From the NCBI GenBank assembly GCA_017618475.1, contig JAFZUF010000111.1, positions 1 to 15,770 on the forward strand: DNA of 15,770 bases. Reading direction: 5' to 3'. Under the pieces are notes generated by a model. That model did no database searches. It had not been told where the DNA came from and saw nothing but the letters and a program-made list of their open reading frames with translations. Source of the stretch: Clostridia bacterium. Lineage in GTDB: Bacteria; Bacillota; Clostridia; Christensenellales; UBA1242. The position numbers were made by a program, and so were the translations under genes. Positions 1 through 6,742 of this stretch are shown piece after piece; position 1 is the first letter of the stretch, and each line of letters begins with the position of its first letter.

Positions 1-42
1 CCGGACTATCCGGAGATGTGGGTTCGAATCCCACCACCCAGG
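1..42 (+). tRNA. 3' part of a class II tRNA (cut by window edge)
   Basis: Only the 3' part is visible. Bases 1-5 (CCGGA) pair with 9-13 (TCCGG) around a 3-base loop, as in the long variable arm of a class II tRNA (Leu, Ser or Tyr). Bases 18-22 (GTGGG) pair with 30-34 (CCCAC) around the canonical T-loop TTCGAAT at 23-29. Bases 35-41 would be the 3' acceptor strand and 42 the discriminator. CCA is not encoded. The anticodon lies outside the window, so the amino acid is unknown. It could be a phage tRNA, or a host tRNA end at an integration site. Confidence 0.8.
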
Positions 43-46
43 CCTA

Positions 47-96
47 TGTGAAGCAGCAAATGAATTGTCCAAATCTATTTCTCCAGCTGCTTCGCA
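47..96 (+). other. long-stem hairpin between tRNA and first gene
   Basis: Bases 47-57 pair with 86-96, giving 11 bp with one G-U pair (GAAGCAGC at 50-57 against GCTGCTTC at 86-93) around a 28-base loop. No U-run follows, so it is not a standard terminator. CCA at 97-99 directly follows the stem, giving the closed stem a tRNA-acceptor look, but no cloverleaf fits. It may be a processing or stabilising hairpin between the tRNA and the early mRNA. Confidence 0.45.
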
Positions 97-132
97 CCAT
101 TAACAACCAACAATACTACAAAGGAGTATTTG

Positions 133-669
133 ATGAATAACACAATATTGGACGACAAACCAACCGTAGAACCAACACCAACAACCGAACCGGATAAACG
201 CGACGAGGTTATCAAAAAAGTACAGGAATTGTGCAACCGTCTTGGATTCCTTGTTACGTTTAAGAAAAATGGTGGCTCCGAATTTATGAGTCATTATTTT
301 GATGCCTTTATTAAACTGGATGATGAATTTACTTTTAGCGCTACCGGTAACGATAGCAACCGCGACAATTTGTTATATGCTGGTAAATTGATTCGTAAAA
401 TGCCAGATAAAACGGAACAAGAATATGATTTGCAAATGTATGGCGCCGATTCCATTTGGGTTAATTTTATTCGTGAATGGAACATATTTAGACGCGATAT
501 CATGGCCCGTATTGAAAAGCGCGACATTCTCAACACCTTGGCACGTAAATTGATGTCAATGGCCAACAATATTGATTTGACCATTAAACAACCGGAAACC
601 AAGGAAGAAAAATATGATTGGATGATTGCTGTTGAAGAAGCCCACAAAATGATTATGGAAGGAAAATAG
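133..669 (+). CDS. unknown early phage protein, 178 aa
   Basis: I do not recognise the family. The ATG at 133 was chosen because GGAG at 123-126 sits 6 bases upstream; an in-frame TTG at 130 is too close to that site. Residues 1-25 are rich in Pro, Thr and Asp and look disordered. The rest is a mixed charged, probably folded domain with a helical Lys/Glu-rich C-terminus. There are no membrane segments. It is the first gene of the rightward block, 1 base before the next gene. Hypothetical protein. Confidence 0.8.
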   Translation: MNNTILDDKPTVEPTPTTEPDKRDEVIKKVQELCNRLGFLVTFKKNGGSEFMSHYFDAFIKLDDEFTFSATGNDSNRDNLLYAGKLIRKMPDKTEQEYDLQMYGADSIWVNFIREWNIFRRDIMARIEKRDILNTLARKLMSMANNIDLTIKQPETKEEKYDWMIAVEEAHKMIMEGK

Positions 670-670
670 T

Positions 671-946
671 ATGGGAAAACAATTATTCGTAATTACAACC
701 AAAAGTTTAACCAACGGTAACATAATTTATTTCCGCAATGTTCGCGGAAATAAATGCCGTTGGACGGATGACCCAAATAAGGCATTTGCTTTCGCCACAC
801 CACAAAGTGCTGCATATCATATCCGGTTGCGCCAATTAAAATATGTCCGGATTCAACCCATTGAACGCGACACACGTGTATTAAAACAACCAATGATAAA
901 AAAAGCGATGCAACCTTTGGCTCGTTTGATGGACAAATGGAGTTAA
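671..946 (+). CDS. unknown small basic protein, 91 aa
   Basis: Starts one base after the previous stop, with a purine-rich AAGGAAAA ribosome site inside the end of the upstream gene. The product is strongly basic. Its N-terminal half (FVITTKS, NIIYFRNVRGNKCRWTDDPNKAFAFAT) looks like a small beta-rich domain, and the C-terminal half is rich in Arg and Lys. No catalytic motif is visible. Tight packing indicates co-transcription with its neighbours. Function unknown. Confidence 0.75.
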   Translation: MGKQLFVITTKSLTNGNIIYFRNVRGNKCRWTDDPNKAFAFATPQSAAYHIRLRQLKYVRIQPIERDTRVLKQPMIKKAMQPLARLMDKWS

Positions 947-948
947 TT

Positions 949-1167
949 ATGCGGTGTTATTTTGTAACATTCAAAGCAACGTATGATAGTGGAAGACAAG
1001 TAACCGGGGACATGCCGATTGAAGCCAAGGAAAAACTAAAATTGGACGAAATACCCCACATTAAATTGGTGGTGGCCCAGGCTTGTAACAAAAAGTACGA
1101 TAACGATTTTGTTTCACCAGAAAATGTGGTTTTAATTAACATTATTGATATGACAGGTGGTTTATAA
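949..1167 (+). CDS. unknown small protein, 72 aa
   Basis: The ATG at 949 is preferred over the in-frame ATG at 937 because GGAG at 939-942 is 6 bases before it. The gene begins 2 bases after the preceding stop. The product begins MRCYFVTFKATYDSG and alternates hydrophobic and polar residues, like a small beta-rich fold. It has no membrane segment or recognisable motif. Its stop overlaps a possible tiny gene (TAATG at 1165-1169). Function unknown. Confidence 0.75.
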   Translation: MRCYFVTFKATYDSGRQVTGDMPIEAKEKLKLDEIPHIKLVVAQACNKKYDNDFVSPENVVLINIIDMTGGL

Positions 1168-1229
1168 TGGATACAGCAACAGATATTTTAATGTGGTACT
1201 GGACACACATTCCAGCAAACGATTATTAA
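1167..1229 (+). CDS. possible 20-residue micro-ORF
   Basis: ATG at 1167 overlaps the previous stop (TAATG) and opens a 20-codon frame ending at the TAA at 1227-1229. AGGTGG lies about 7 bases upstream. The peptide is Trp- and Asp-containing (MDTATDILMWYWTHIPANDY). Without it there is a 73-base gap in an operon that otherwise leaves 1-10 bases between genes, which is the main reason to list it. It could equally be an untranslated spacer with chance translation coupling. Confidence 0.3.
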   Translation: MDTATDILMWYWTHIPANDY

Positions 1230-1240
1230 AGGAGTTTAAT

Positions 1241-1450
1241 ATGCGGGAAAAAATAACATTGGCGACATTCAAAGCCATTATTGATAACTTGATAGAACAT
1301 GCACCGGACAAAAAACTGGAAAACATTGTTGTGGATTTACAAATCAAAAATGGTTTCTTCACAGCAAATGCTACCGCGGTCACAACATTGGTTAACTTAA
1401 AGGATGATGTTGTAACGTTGTTTGGTGGTACCGAAGTACCGGGCGAATAA
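1241..1450 (+). CDS. unknown small protein, 69 aa
   Basis: The ATG at 1241 follows GGAG at 1231-1234 by 6 bases. An in-frame GTG at 1157 would overlap the upstream gene and lacks a good ribosome site, so it was not used. The product begins MREKITLATFKAIIDNLIE with one probable amphipathic helix, followed by alternating strands (IVVDLQIKNGFF, ATAVTTLVNL). No catalytic residues stand out. Function unknown; it lies in the early small-gene run. Confidence 0.75.
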   Translation: MREKITLATFKAIIDNLIEHAPDKKLENIVVDLQIKNGFFTANATAVTTLVNLKDDVVTLFGGTEVPGE

Positions 1451-1460
1451 GGAGATATAC

Positions 1461-1691
1461 ATGTCAAGATGGGATTTTGTTTGGAATTTTATTTTAATGG
1501 TTAGCGTTGCTGTAATGATTTTTTTGTTTGGAGCAGCAACACAAGCCCAATATGACCGCAAATACATAACGGGTTTGGTGGATTGCCAAAGTAAATATGA
1601 ACAATGCGCCGAATATTTGGGTAACTACTTAAACGACACCGAACATTGTTTATCCATTTGTAATGAACAAATTGAAAAGTTTGGGTGTTAA
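1461..1691 (+). CDS. Cys-rich single-pass membrane protein, 76 aa
   Basis: The ATG at 1461 follows a strong ribosome site (AAGGAG then ATATAC). Residues 8-25 form one hydrophobic segment after a short N-terminus with one Arg, so it is a signal anchor or signal peptide. The exposed part (about 27-76) has five cysteines, C42, C49, C63, C67 and C76. The CX6C and CX3C pairs suggest disulfides in the periplasm. Length and topology would fit a small lysis, superinfection-exclusion or envelope-interacting protein, but no family is recognised. It is the last gene before the structured non-coding stretch. Confidence 0.75.
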   Translation: MSRWDFVWNFILMVSVAVMIFLFGAATQAQYDRKYITGLVDCQSKYEQCAEYLGNYLNDTEHCLSICNEQIEKFGC

Positions 1692-1930
1692 ATAGAGATT
1701 GGTGGGCTAGTTGGCGTGCTGGCCTACATGTTGTTGGTTCCATGTACCCACCAATATTGAATCAAATAGGGATTTCGGCTCGGGTACCCGATAAACACCA
1801 TTGTATCTGTGGTGAACCCAGGTTTCGCGTGATTACCTACTACCCGCAAAATCGTAAGGGCGGGGCACGGTGTTAGGGATTCGTGCACAAGGTTGGACAA
1901 CGGAAAGGTAGCAACCCCAAAACAGCAAAC
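1692..1930 (+). ncRNA. candidate structured RNA / structured leader, no gene
   Basis: This stretch has no convincing gene and is about 51% GC, against about 35% in a sample of queE. Hairpins follow one another: 1698-1706 with 1747-1755 (9 bp, closing a branch that holds ACATG 1726-1730 with CATGT 1741-1745); CACCA 1796-1800 with TGGTG 1810-1814; CCCGC 1843-1847 with GCGGG 1860-1864; GCACG 1865-1869 with CGTGC 1882-1886; GGTTG 1891-1895 with CAACC 1912-1916. No tRNA, tmRNA, RNase P or ribozyme signature was found. It could be a stand-alone phage RNA or a long queE leader. The pairs were found by eye, and 5-bp stems can arise by chance. Confidence 0.5.
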
Positions 1931-1932
1931 TA

Positions 1933-1990
1933 AACGCGACCGTTGGCTGAGCACCCAATTGAAAAACTGCTCTCGATTTATAAAGGAGAA
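1933..1990 (+). promoter_or_regulatory. H-type pseudoknot before queE; candidate preQ1-like riboswitch
   Basis: GTTGG (1942-1946) pairs with CCAAT (1955-1959). Loop bases GAGCA (1949-1953) pair with TGCTC (1968-1972). The joining strand (1960-1967) is A-rich. This is the H-type pseudoknot layout with A-rich loop 3 used by class I preQ1 riboswitches. GGAG of queE (1985-1988) lies 12 bases beyond. AACG 1933-1936 can pair with CGTT 1941-1944, excluding the first stem, and TCTC 1971-1974 can pair with GAGA 1986-1989 over the ribosome site, so alternative states exist. Against it, loop 2 is a single base, shorter than in known preQ1-I members. The riboswitch role is inferred. Confidence 0.45.
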
Positions 1991-1994
1991 AAAT

Positions 1995-2843
1995 ATGGGA
2001 ATCAAAATACCGGTTGTCGAATTATTTGGTAACACAATTCAAGGTGAAGGTGCTCTGGTTGGGACACCTGCTGTTTTTGTTAGAGTGTTTGGTTGTAACT
2101 TAAATTGCCGCGGCTTTGGAATGCCCAAAGGTGAATTATCAAATGAGGCCGATGAAATTATTGCCTCACCGGAATTTGCTGCAGCCAAGGAATTAAAAGA
2201 TTTACCATTGGCAAAAACTGGTTGCGATTCATATCCAGCAATACATCCAGCTTGTATGCGTTTTTGCAAAATGTATACTCCTGATGAACTGGCTGATGAA
2301 ATATTAAAGGCAAGTAACTTTAAGCCACGTCTGGTTGTGTTTACTGGTGGCGAACCATTGTTGCGCCAAAAAGATTTAGCTGAAGTTATTTCCGTGTTAT
2401 ACAACACATATCATTTTCATGATTTTATGTTTGAAACAAATGGTACACTTGGTTGGAACCAACATTGGTTAACCGAGAATGCACCGCATGATTTCAATCT
2501 TTGGTTTTCCATTTCACCAAAATTATCGACATCCGGAAACCCACGTACATTGGCCATTAACCGTGATGCAGTCCATTCGTTGTTGGAAACAAGTCCGGAT
2601 AAAACATACTTAAAGTTTGTTGCCGATGAAAACACACCGGTTGATGAAATTGTTAATACGGTTGCACATTTCCAATTTGGAACGGTGTATACAATTCCGG
2701 TTTATTTAATGCCGGAAGGTGGTGTGTTGGATGAACGCTCCAGAAAGAATGCCCAATATGTGGCCGACCTATGTTGGAAGTTAGGTTACCGTTTTAGTCC
2801 ACGTGAACACTTAACAGTTTATGGCAATGCTTGGGCTAAATAA
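1995..2843 (+). CDS. queE: 7-carboxy-7-deazaguanine synthase (QueE), radical SAM
   Basis: QueE converts 6-carboxytetrahydropterin to 7-carboxy-7-deazaguanine, a step toward preQ0, using a 4Fe-4S cluster and S-adenosylmethionine. The 282-residue product shows NTIQGEG (13-19), GTPAVFVR (23-30), CNLNC (C34, C38), TGGEP (117-121), ETNG (147-150), ISPKLS (173-178) and a C-terminal SPREHLTVYGN block (268-278). The usual third cluster cysteine after C38 is absent (RGF). C77-D78-S79 resembles the C-D-T that normally follows it, about 38 residues later; C87 and C91 are alternatives. The ATG at 1995 has AAAGGAG 6 bases upstream. No queC, queD, folE or transglycosylase gene lies in the window, so the end product (modified DNA or tRNA) is open. 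Confidence 0.9.
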   Translation: MGIKIPVVELFGNTIQGEGALVGTPAVFVRVFGCNLNCRGFGMPKGELSNEADEIIASPEFAAAKELKDLPLAKTGCDSYPAIHPACMRFCKMYTPDELADEILKASNFKPRLVVFTGGEPLLRQKDLAEVISVLYNTYHFHDFMFETNGTLGWNQHWLTENAPHDFNLWFSISPKLSTSGNPRTLAINRDAVHSLLETSPDKTYLKFVADENTPVDEIVNTVAHFQFGTVYTIPVYLMPEGGVLDERSRKNAQYVADLCWKLGYRFSPREHLTVYGNAWAK

Positions 2844-2853
2844 TAGGACGCAG

Positions 2854-2869
2854 CTTGGAACGAGCCAAG
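2854..2869 (+). other. small hairpin between queE and polymerase
   Basis: CTTGG (2854-2858) and CCAAG (2865-2869) form a 5-bp stem with a 6-base loop in the 45-base gap. No U-run follows, so it is unlikely to terminate. AAGGAAC of the polymerase ribosome site follows. It may only stabilise the mRNA. Confidence 0.3.
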
Positions 2870-2888
2870 AACAAGTAAAGGAACAAGT

Positions 2889-5420
2889 ATGAATTACATT
2901 GGTAACCGTGTTTTCGTGGATGAATACAATCCAAACTTACAACCATTTGTGGTTGATAAAACCAAAACAATTTGGTTTTACGACTGCGAAGTTTTTAAGC
3001 ATGACTGGATGTTTTGCTTTATCAGTTGGGACGGCGACAAACAAGTTACCATTGTAAACAATTATGAAGCCCTTCGTGAATTTATTTCGAAGGAAGTATA
3101 CCAATTGATTGGATACAACAATGGTTTTTATGATAACAATATTTTACAGGCTTGTTTAATTGGTTTGAATCCGTACGAACTTAGTATGGCCATGATAAAC
3201 GGTAACCGAATGGTTTCATTCAAACAAAAACATTTGTTACCACCAACATGGGATTTAACACAATGTAAATCTGCTGGTGTATTGGCAATGTTTACTTCCT
3301 TAAAACATGCCGAGATTTATTACTACCACATGGCCGCGGTTGAATCACAGGTGGACTTCGAATTGGATAGACAATTAACCGACGAGGAATTGGCATTAAC
3401 CAAACAATACTGCTTAACCGATACCGAATACACCCGCAAATTGTTTATGGACACAAACCTTAAAAACGAATACAAGGCGTACATGTGTTTGTTGGAAGCA
3501 TACAATCTTCCAGAACGCGAGTTCCTGCACAAAACACACGCATACATAACCAACCATTTGTTAGGTAATCCACTTGGGTTTGTATCGGACAAAGCTTATG
3601 TATTGCCGGATAACAGCGATGGTTTTGTACCACAGGAAGTTTATGACTTCTATGTTAAACACCAACATGATACGGAAATCCCATCAACCGAATTTATTAT
3701 TGCCGGATTAACATGCCAATATGGTGTTGGTGGATTACACGGGGCCATACCCGGTTACAAAAGTAAACCAGGGGTTAAATTGATTGACGTGGACGTGACC
3801 TCGCTATATCCATCGCTTATGATTAAACACAAATTGTTTTCCCGTAATTCAATTGGTGTGGATGCTTATGAAGATATTTTGAATACACGTGTCCGGTTGA
3901 AACGTGAAAAGAACCCAATGCAAATTGCATACAAAATTATCTTGAACTCCACATACGGTGCTATGGGAACGGAACATTATGATTTAGCCGACCCAATGAT
4001 GCGCGCATCGGTTTGTGTTTATGGACAGTTGTTTATAACAGCCTTGATGAAATGGTTGGGTGATGCTGGTTATAAAATTGTACAGGTTAATACCGACGGT
4101 GTTATGTTTGAAGAAAATGGTAACGATGAATGGAAGGACATTTGCAAAAGATGGGAAGAACGTACACGCCTTGGTTTGGAAGCCGAATACTTTAACTTTT
4201 TATACCAGCGCGATGTAAACAATTATTATACGGTAACCAATGAAGGTGGTGTTAAAACCAAAGGTATTTTCCGTCCATCAATTAACAAACCACCATTCAT
4301 AGCTAAGTTGTTACCAAAGATGTTAAATGATGAACTTCCGGATGATATAACCGAAGGTATGGAAGTTTGGGATTTCGTTCACATTGTTGGTATAACTGGT
4401 GCACGTCAATCGTTGCGCCAAAATAGTGAAGCTGTCCGCGGTAAAACATTTGGGTTGTTGCCGGTCAAGGAAGGTTATGGTGAAAAGCTAACCTTGGAAG
4501 TGGTTGATAAAAACAACAAGCGCGATATTAACCGTCAAATACCATACGTAACTTATGGTTGGATATTGGGTGAAAATGGTTTTCCTGATAATTGGCGCGA
4601 AGCTTTAGACCGCGATGCAATTATGGATGAATTACGCAACTCGTTTTCAACTAGTGGCGATGTGTATGTCCGCTTAAATGATTCGTTTGAACCAGACCCA
4701 AAAGGTAATCGCATTTCAATAAATCCTTTGTCCGATGCACACCGCACAGACACATACACAACATGCAAAAATGTCCAACGCAAGAATTTAATGTTTGAAT
4801 TTGACCATAAAACATACGAAGAACAATTGGCAATACTGGACAAAGTAAAACCAATCATTTCACGTGCGGTGTTTACTGGCAACAAGTCCATCCATTTTAT
4901 TGTTACACTGGATAAGAATGTAACAAGCGAAGAACGTTACCGCCAGATTTGGGATTGGTATAACGAACATTATTTCGAAGGTGAAGCCGACCCTGGAACA
5001 CGAAGCAGCCACGTTTATACACGTGTTCCGGGTTGCTTGAATGCAAATGGTAAACAACAAGTTTTGTTATACGAAACCATTAACGAAGAAAATAGCGATA
5101 AGTTTGGTGGTACGGCTTATACCAACAAACGCAAACTTATGACCAAGAAACAAACCATTGATAAATACAATGATGTGCTTTTGGAATATGTCGAAGGAAA
5201 TCGTTTCTTGGTGGTTCGTGAATTGATGAAGGTGGAATATGCTAAATACATTGGTATTGACCAAATGTTGGGTGACCTTCAAGATGTTGTTCAGCGTTAT
5301 GGAAGCGATAAAAGTGTGGACAATGCAATTAAATATTTGAAGAAGTTGTATGCCGGTTTGGCTGGTCAAAAATACGCAGACCCGGTTTATAAGGAGGAAA
5401 AAGATGGCGACGATAATTGA
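2889..5420 (+). CDS. family B DNA polymerase fused to AEP primase domain
   Basis: An 843-residue replicase. Exonuclease motifs: D32-x-E34 (ExoI), GYNNGFYD with D82 (ExoII), YCLTD with Y174 and D178 (ExoIII). Polymerase motifs: DVTSLYP at 302-308 (motif A), KIILNSTYG at 349-357 (motif B), VNTDG at 400-404 (motif C, N401 where Asp is usual). Motifs A and B are only about 47 residues apart, so the fingers are very short. Residues about 590-760 look like an archaeo-eukaryotic primase: FEFD (E637, D639), GNKSIHF (S667, H669), D701 in DPGTRSSH, then TRVPGCLN and KQQVLLYE. Together they suggest priming, synthesis and proofreading in one chain. The ATG at 2889 follows AAAGGAAC. The end overlaps the next gene by 17 bases. 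The polymerase assignment is firm; the primase call rests on motifs. Confidence 0.92.
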   Translation: MNYIGNRVFVDEYNPNLQPFVVDKTKTIWFYDCEVFKHDWMFCFISWDGDKQVTIVNNYEALREFISKEVYQLIGYNNGFYDNNILQACLIGLNPYELSMAMINGNRMVSFKQKHLLPPTWDLTQCKSAGVLAMFTSLKHAEIYYYHMAAVESQVDFELDRQLTDEELALTKQYCLTDTEYTRKLFMDTNLKNEYKAYMCLLEAYNLPEREFLHKTHAYITNHLLGNPLGFVSDKAYVLPDNSDGFVPQEVYDFYVKHQHDTEIPSTEFIIAGLTCQYGVGGLHGAIPGYKSKPGVKLIDVDVTSLYPSLMIKHKLFSRNSIGVDAYEDILNTRVRLKREKNPMQIAYKIILNSTYGAMGTEHYDLADPMMRASVCVYGQLFITALMKWLGDAGYKIVQVNTDGVMFEENGNDEWKDICKRWEERTRLGLEAEYFNFLYQRDVNNYYTVTNEGGVKTKGIFRPSINKPPFIAKLLPKMLNDELPDDITEGMEVWDFVHIVGITGARQSLRQNSEAVRGKTFGLLPVKEGYGEKLTLEVVDKNNKRDINRQIPYVTYGWILGENGFPDNWREALDRDAIMDELRNSFSTSGDVYVRLNDSFEPDPKGNRISINPLSDAHRTDTYTTCKNVQRKNLMFEFDHKTYEEQLAILDKVKPIISRAVFTGNKSIHFIVTLDKNVTSEERYRQIWDWYNEHYFEGEADPGTRSSHVYTRVPGCLNANGKQQVLLYETINEENSDKFGGTAYTNKRKLMTKKQTIDKYNDVLLEYVEGNRFLVVRELMKVEYAKYIGIDQMLGDLQDVVQRYGSDKSVDNAIKYLKKLYAGLAGQKYADPVYKEEKDGDDN

Positions 5421-5964
5421 GATTTACGGATATCCATGTACCGGTAAGTCCACTTTTGCCGCGGAATTGTTTTCCGCCATTAAAAAAACCGGGTTACGTG
5501 TTGAAATGTGCCACGAGGTGGCCAAATTATGGACATACAATAACGATTGGCGTATGGAAGACCAGTTATCCATTATTACAGCCCAATACCTCGAAAACCA
5601 TAAATTCGACCACATTCTCAAAAAACTCGATATTTTAATCGTAGAAGCGCCTATTTTTTTACAGCTTAGTTACGGTGAGGATTTTCCGGAAATCGCGCAT
5701 ATAGCGCGAAAAAAACGCGATTTACGGCATATTTATTTGGCTGTGGCCTTACAAAAGGAGTTCAAATTCGATAAATTCGGCAGAAATGAACCCCAAAATC
5801 CGGATTTTGAGTATAGAATGAACACATTTATTGGAAACATGTATCGGGCCGACAATGTTTATAAGGGTTCATACAAAAAATGCATGAAGGAAATTATGGA
5901 ATATGTTAAAATGGCGGCCATGATACACGATATTAACCCAACTTTGGAGATAAAACATGTATGA
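5404..5964 (+). CDS. P-loop NTPase, probable nucleotide/nucleoside kinase
   Basis: A 186-residue protein with Walker A GYPCTGKST (G9-T17) right after the first strand, a CHEVAKLW helix (36-43) like the switch region of AAA_28/NadR-type kinases, and a Walker B-like strand DILIVEAP (76-83). The RKKRDLRH stretch (102-109) could act as a lid. It likely moves a phosphate to a nucleotide or other small substrate, but the substrate cannot be read. The ATG at 5404 follows AAGGAGG; the gene starts 17 bases inside the polymerase gene, so translation is probably coupled. Next to polymerase, queE and an HD hydrolase, a role in dNTP supply or base modification is reasonable. Confidence 0.75.
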   Translation: MATIIEIYGYPCTGKSTFAAELFSAIKKTGLRVEMCHEVAKLWTYNNDWRMEDQLSIITAQYLENHKFDHILKKLDILIVEAPIFLQLSYGEDFPEIAHIARKKRDLRHIYLAVALQKEFKFDKFGRNEPQNPDFEYRMNTFIGNMYRADNVYKGSYKKCMKEIMEYVKMAAMIHDINPTLEIKHV

Positions 5965-6160
5965 CACCGTAATACAAACTCGTTGTTGGTCAACCGATGG
6001 CCGTCCAGGAGTTAAAAATTGGTATTTTAAGAATGCCAGGGATGCGCTGGTTGGTAAACGCCGGCTGGAATTATGTGGTTTCGAAATAATTAACGAATTA
6101 AAACTTATACAAAAGGAGAATGAATGTCCAGAAAAACAGAAACCTTCGAACAAGAATTGA
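5957..6160 (+). CDS. unknown small basic protein, 67 aa
   Basis: The ATG at 5957 has GGAG at 5947-5950 6 bases upstream and overlaps the end of the kinase gene. The product has an N-terminal beta-type stretch (YDTVIQTRCW) and NWYFKNARDAL, which looks like a short helix. Its C-terminus is rich in Lys, Glu and Asn. It overlaps the HD gene by 37 bases in another frame, which is long for this operon, so the last residues may be incidental. Function unknown. Confidence 0.6.
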   Translation: MYDTVIQTRCWSTDGRPGVKNWYFKNARDALVGKRRLELCGFEIINELKLIQKENECPEKQKPSNKN

Positions 6161-6738
6161 TGTTAATCCAGGATGCGGAACGTAGATTATTTGTTTCGCG
6201 TTGTTTGGAAAATGTAGCCGATTATTTTTTCGAAGTACCAGCATCATCAACCGGCAAATATCATCCGGAATACAGTTTGGGTCAAGGTGGTTTGGTTCGC
6301 CACACCAAGGCCGCGGTTAAGATTGCAAACAATTTGTTGCAATTAAATATGTTTACCGGTTTATTACCAATCAAGGACGCCATTATTTCGGCCCTTATAT
6401 TACATGATACATGCAAAAGTGGTCGCCGTGGTTATGAAAATGGTGGTTTTACAATGAGCACACATCCATTGATTGCTTGTGATTTGGTTAAAGCCTGTGC
6501 AAATGATGCAGCCGCGGAAGGTGAAAGACCTGGGCCCATCAATGGCCGTGACTATTGTGATTTGGTTTGCGAACTTATTTCCACACACATGGGACAATGG
6601 CGTGAAGATTATAGGACAAAGAAAATGGTACTTCCGGAAATGAAAACCCATGAACAAAAGTTTGTCCATTTGTGCGATTATTTAGCATCCAGGAAATGTT
6701 TAACCGTAACAAACGATGATGGTACACCGTTGGAGTAA
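6124..6738 (+). CDS. HD-domain phosphohydrolase
   Basis: A 204-residue HD-superfamily protein. Metal ligands: H60 in LVRHTKAA, H94-D95 in ILHDTCK, H114 in STHPLI, H155 in STHMG and D185 in HLCDYLASRK. The order H...HD...H...H...D matches metal-dependent HD phosphohydrolases. Substrates in this superfamily include deoxynucleotides, (p)ppGpp and cyclic nucleotides; none can be chosen from sequence. The small size and the place beside polymerase and kinase genes favour nucleotide metabolism. AAGGAG at 6113-6118 sits 5 bases before the ATG. Confidence 0.85.
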   Translation: MSRKTETFEQELMLIQDAERRLFVSRCLENVADYFFEVPASSTGKYHPEYSLGQGGLVRHTKAAVKIANNLLQLNMFTGLLPIKDAIISALILHDTCKSGRRGYENGGFTMSTHPLIACDLVKACANDAAAEGERPGPINGRDYCDLVCELISTHMGQWREDYRTKKMVLPEMKTHEQKFVHLCDYLASRKCLTVTNDDGTPLE

Positions 6739-6742
6739 ATCA

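Noticed and set aside
47..99. Second tRNA (11-bp stem followed by CCA)
   Set aside because: The 28-base interior cannot form D, anticodon and T arms.
1451..1463. Ribosome site identical to the T7 gene 10/pET leader, possibly vector sequence
   Set aside because: It sits naturally between two phage genes with matching base use. AAGGAGATATACAT is a plausible native site.
1698..1755. tRNA-like cloverleaf
   Set aside because: The 9-bp stem is real, but there is no T-loop or anticodon arm of proper size.
1685..1876. 63-codon open frame starting with GTG
   Set aside because: No ribosome site, odd Trp-rich composition, GC content unlike the genes, and it covers stable hairpins. It is more likely RNA than protein.
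1893..1994. In-frame N-terminal extension of QueE from a TTG
   Set aside because: QueE families start near the VVELFGNTIQGEG block, and AAAGGAG points to the ATG at 1995. The extension would also cover the pseudoknot.
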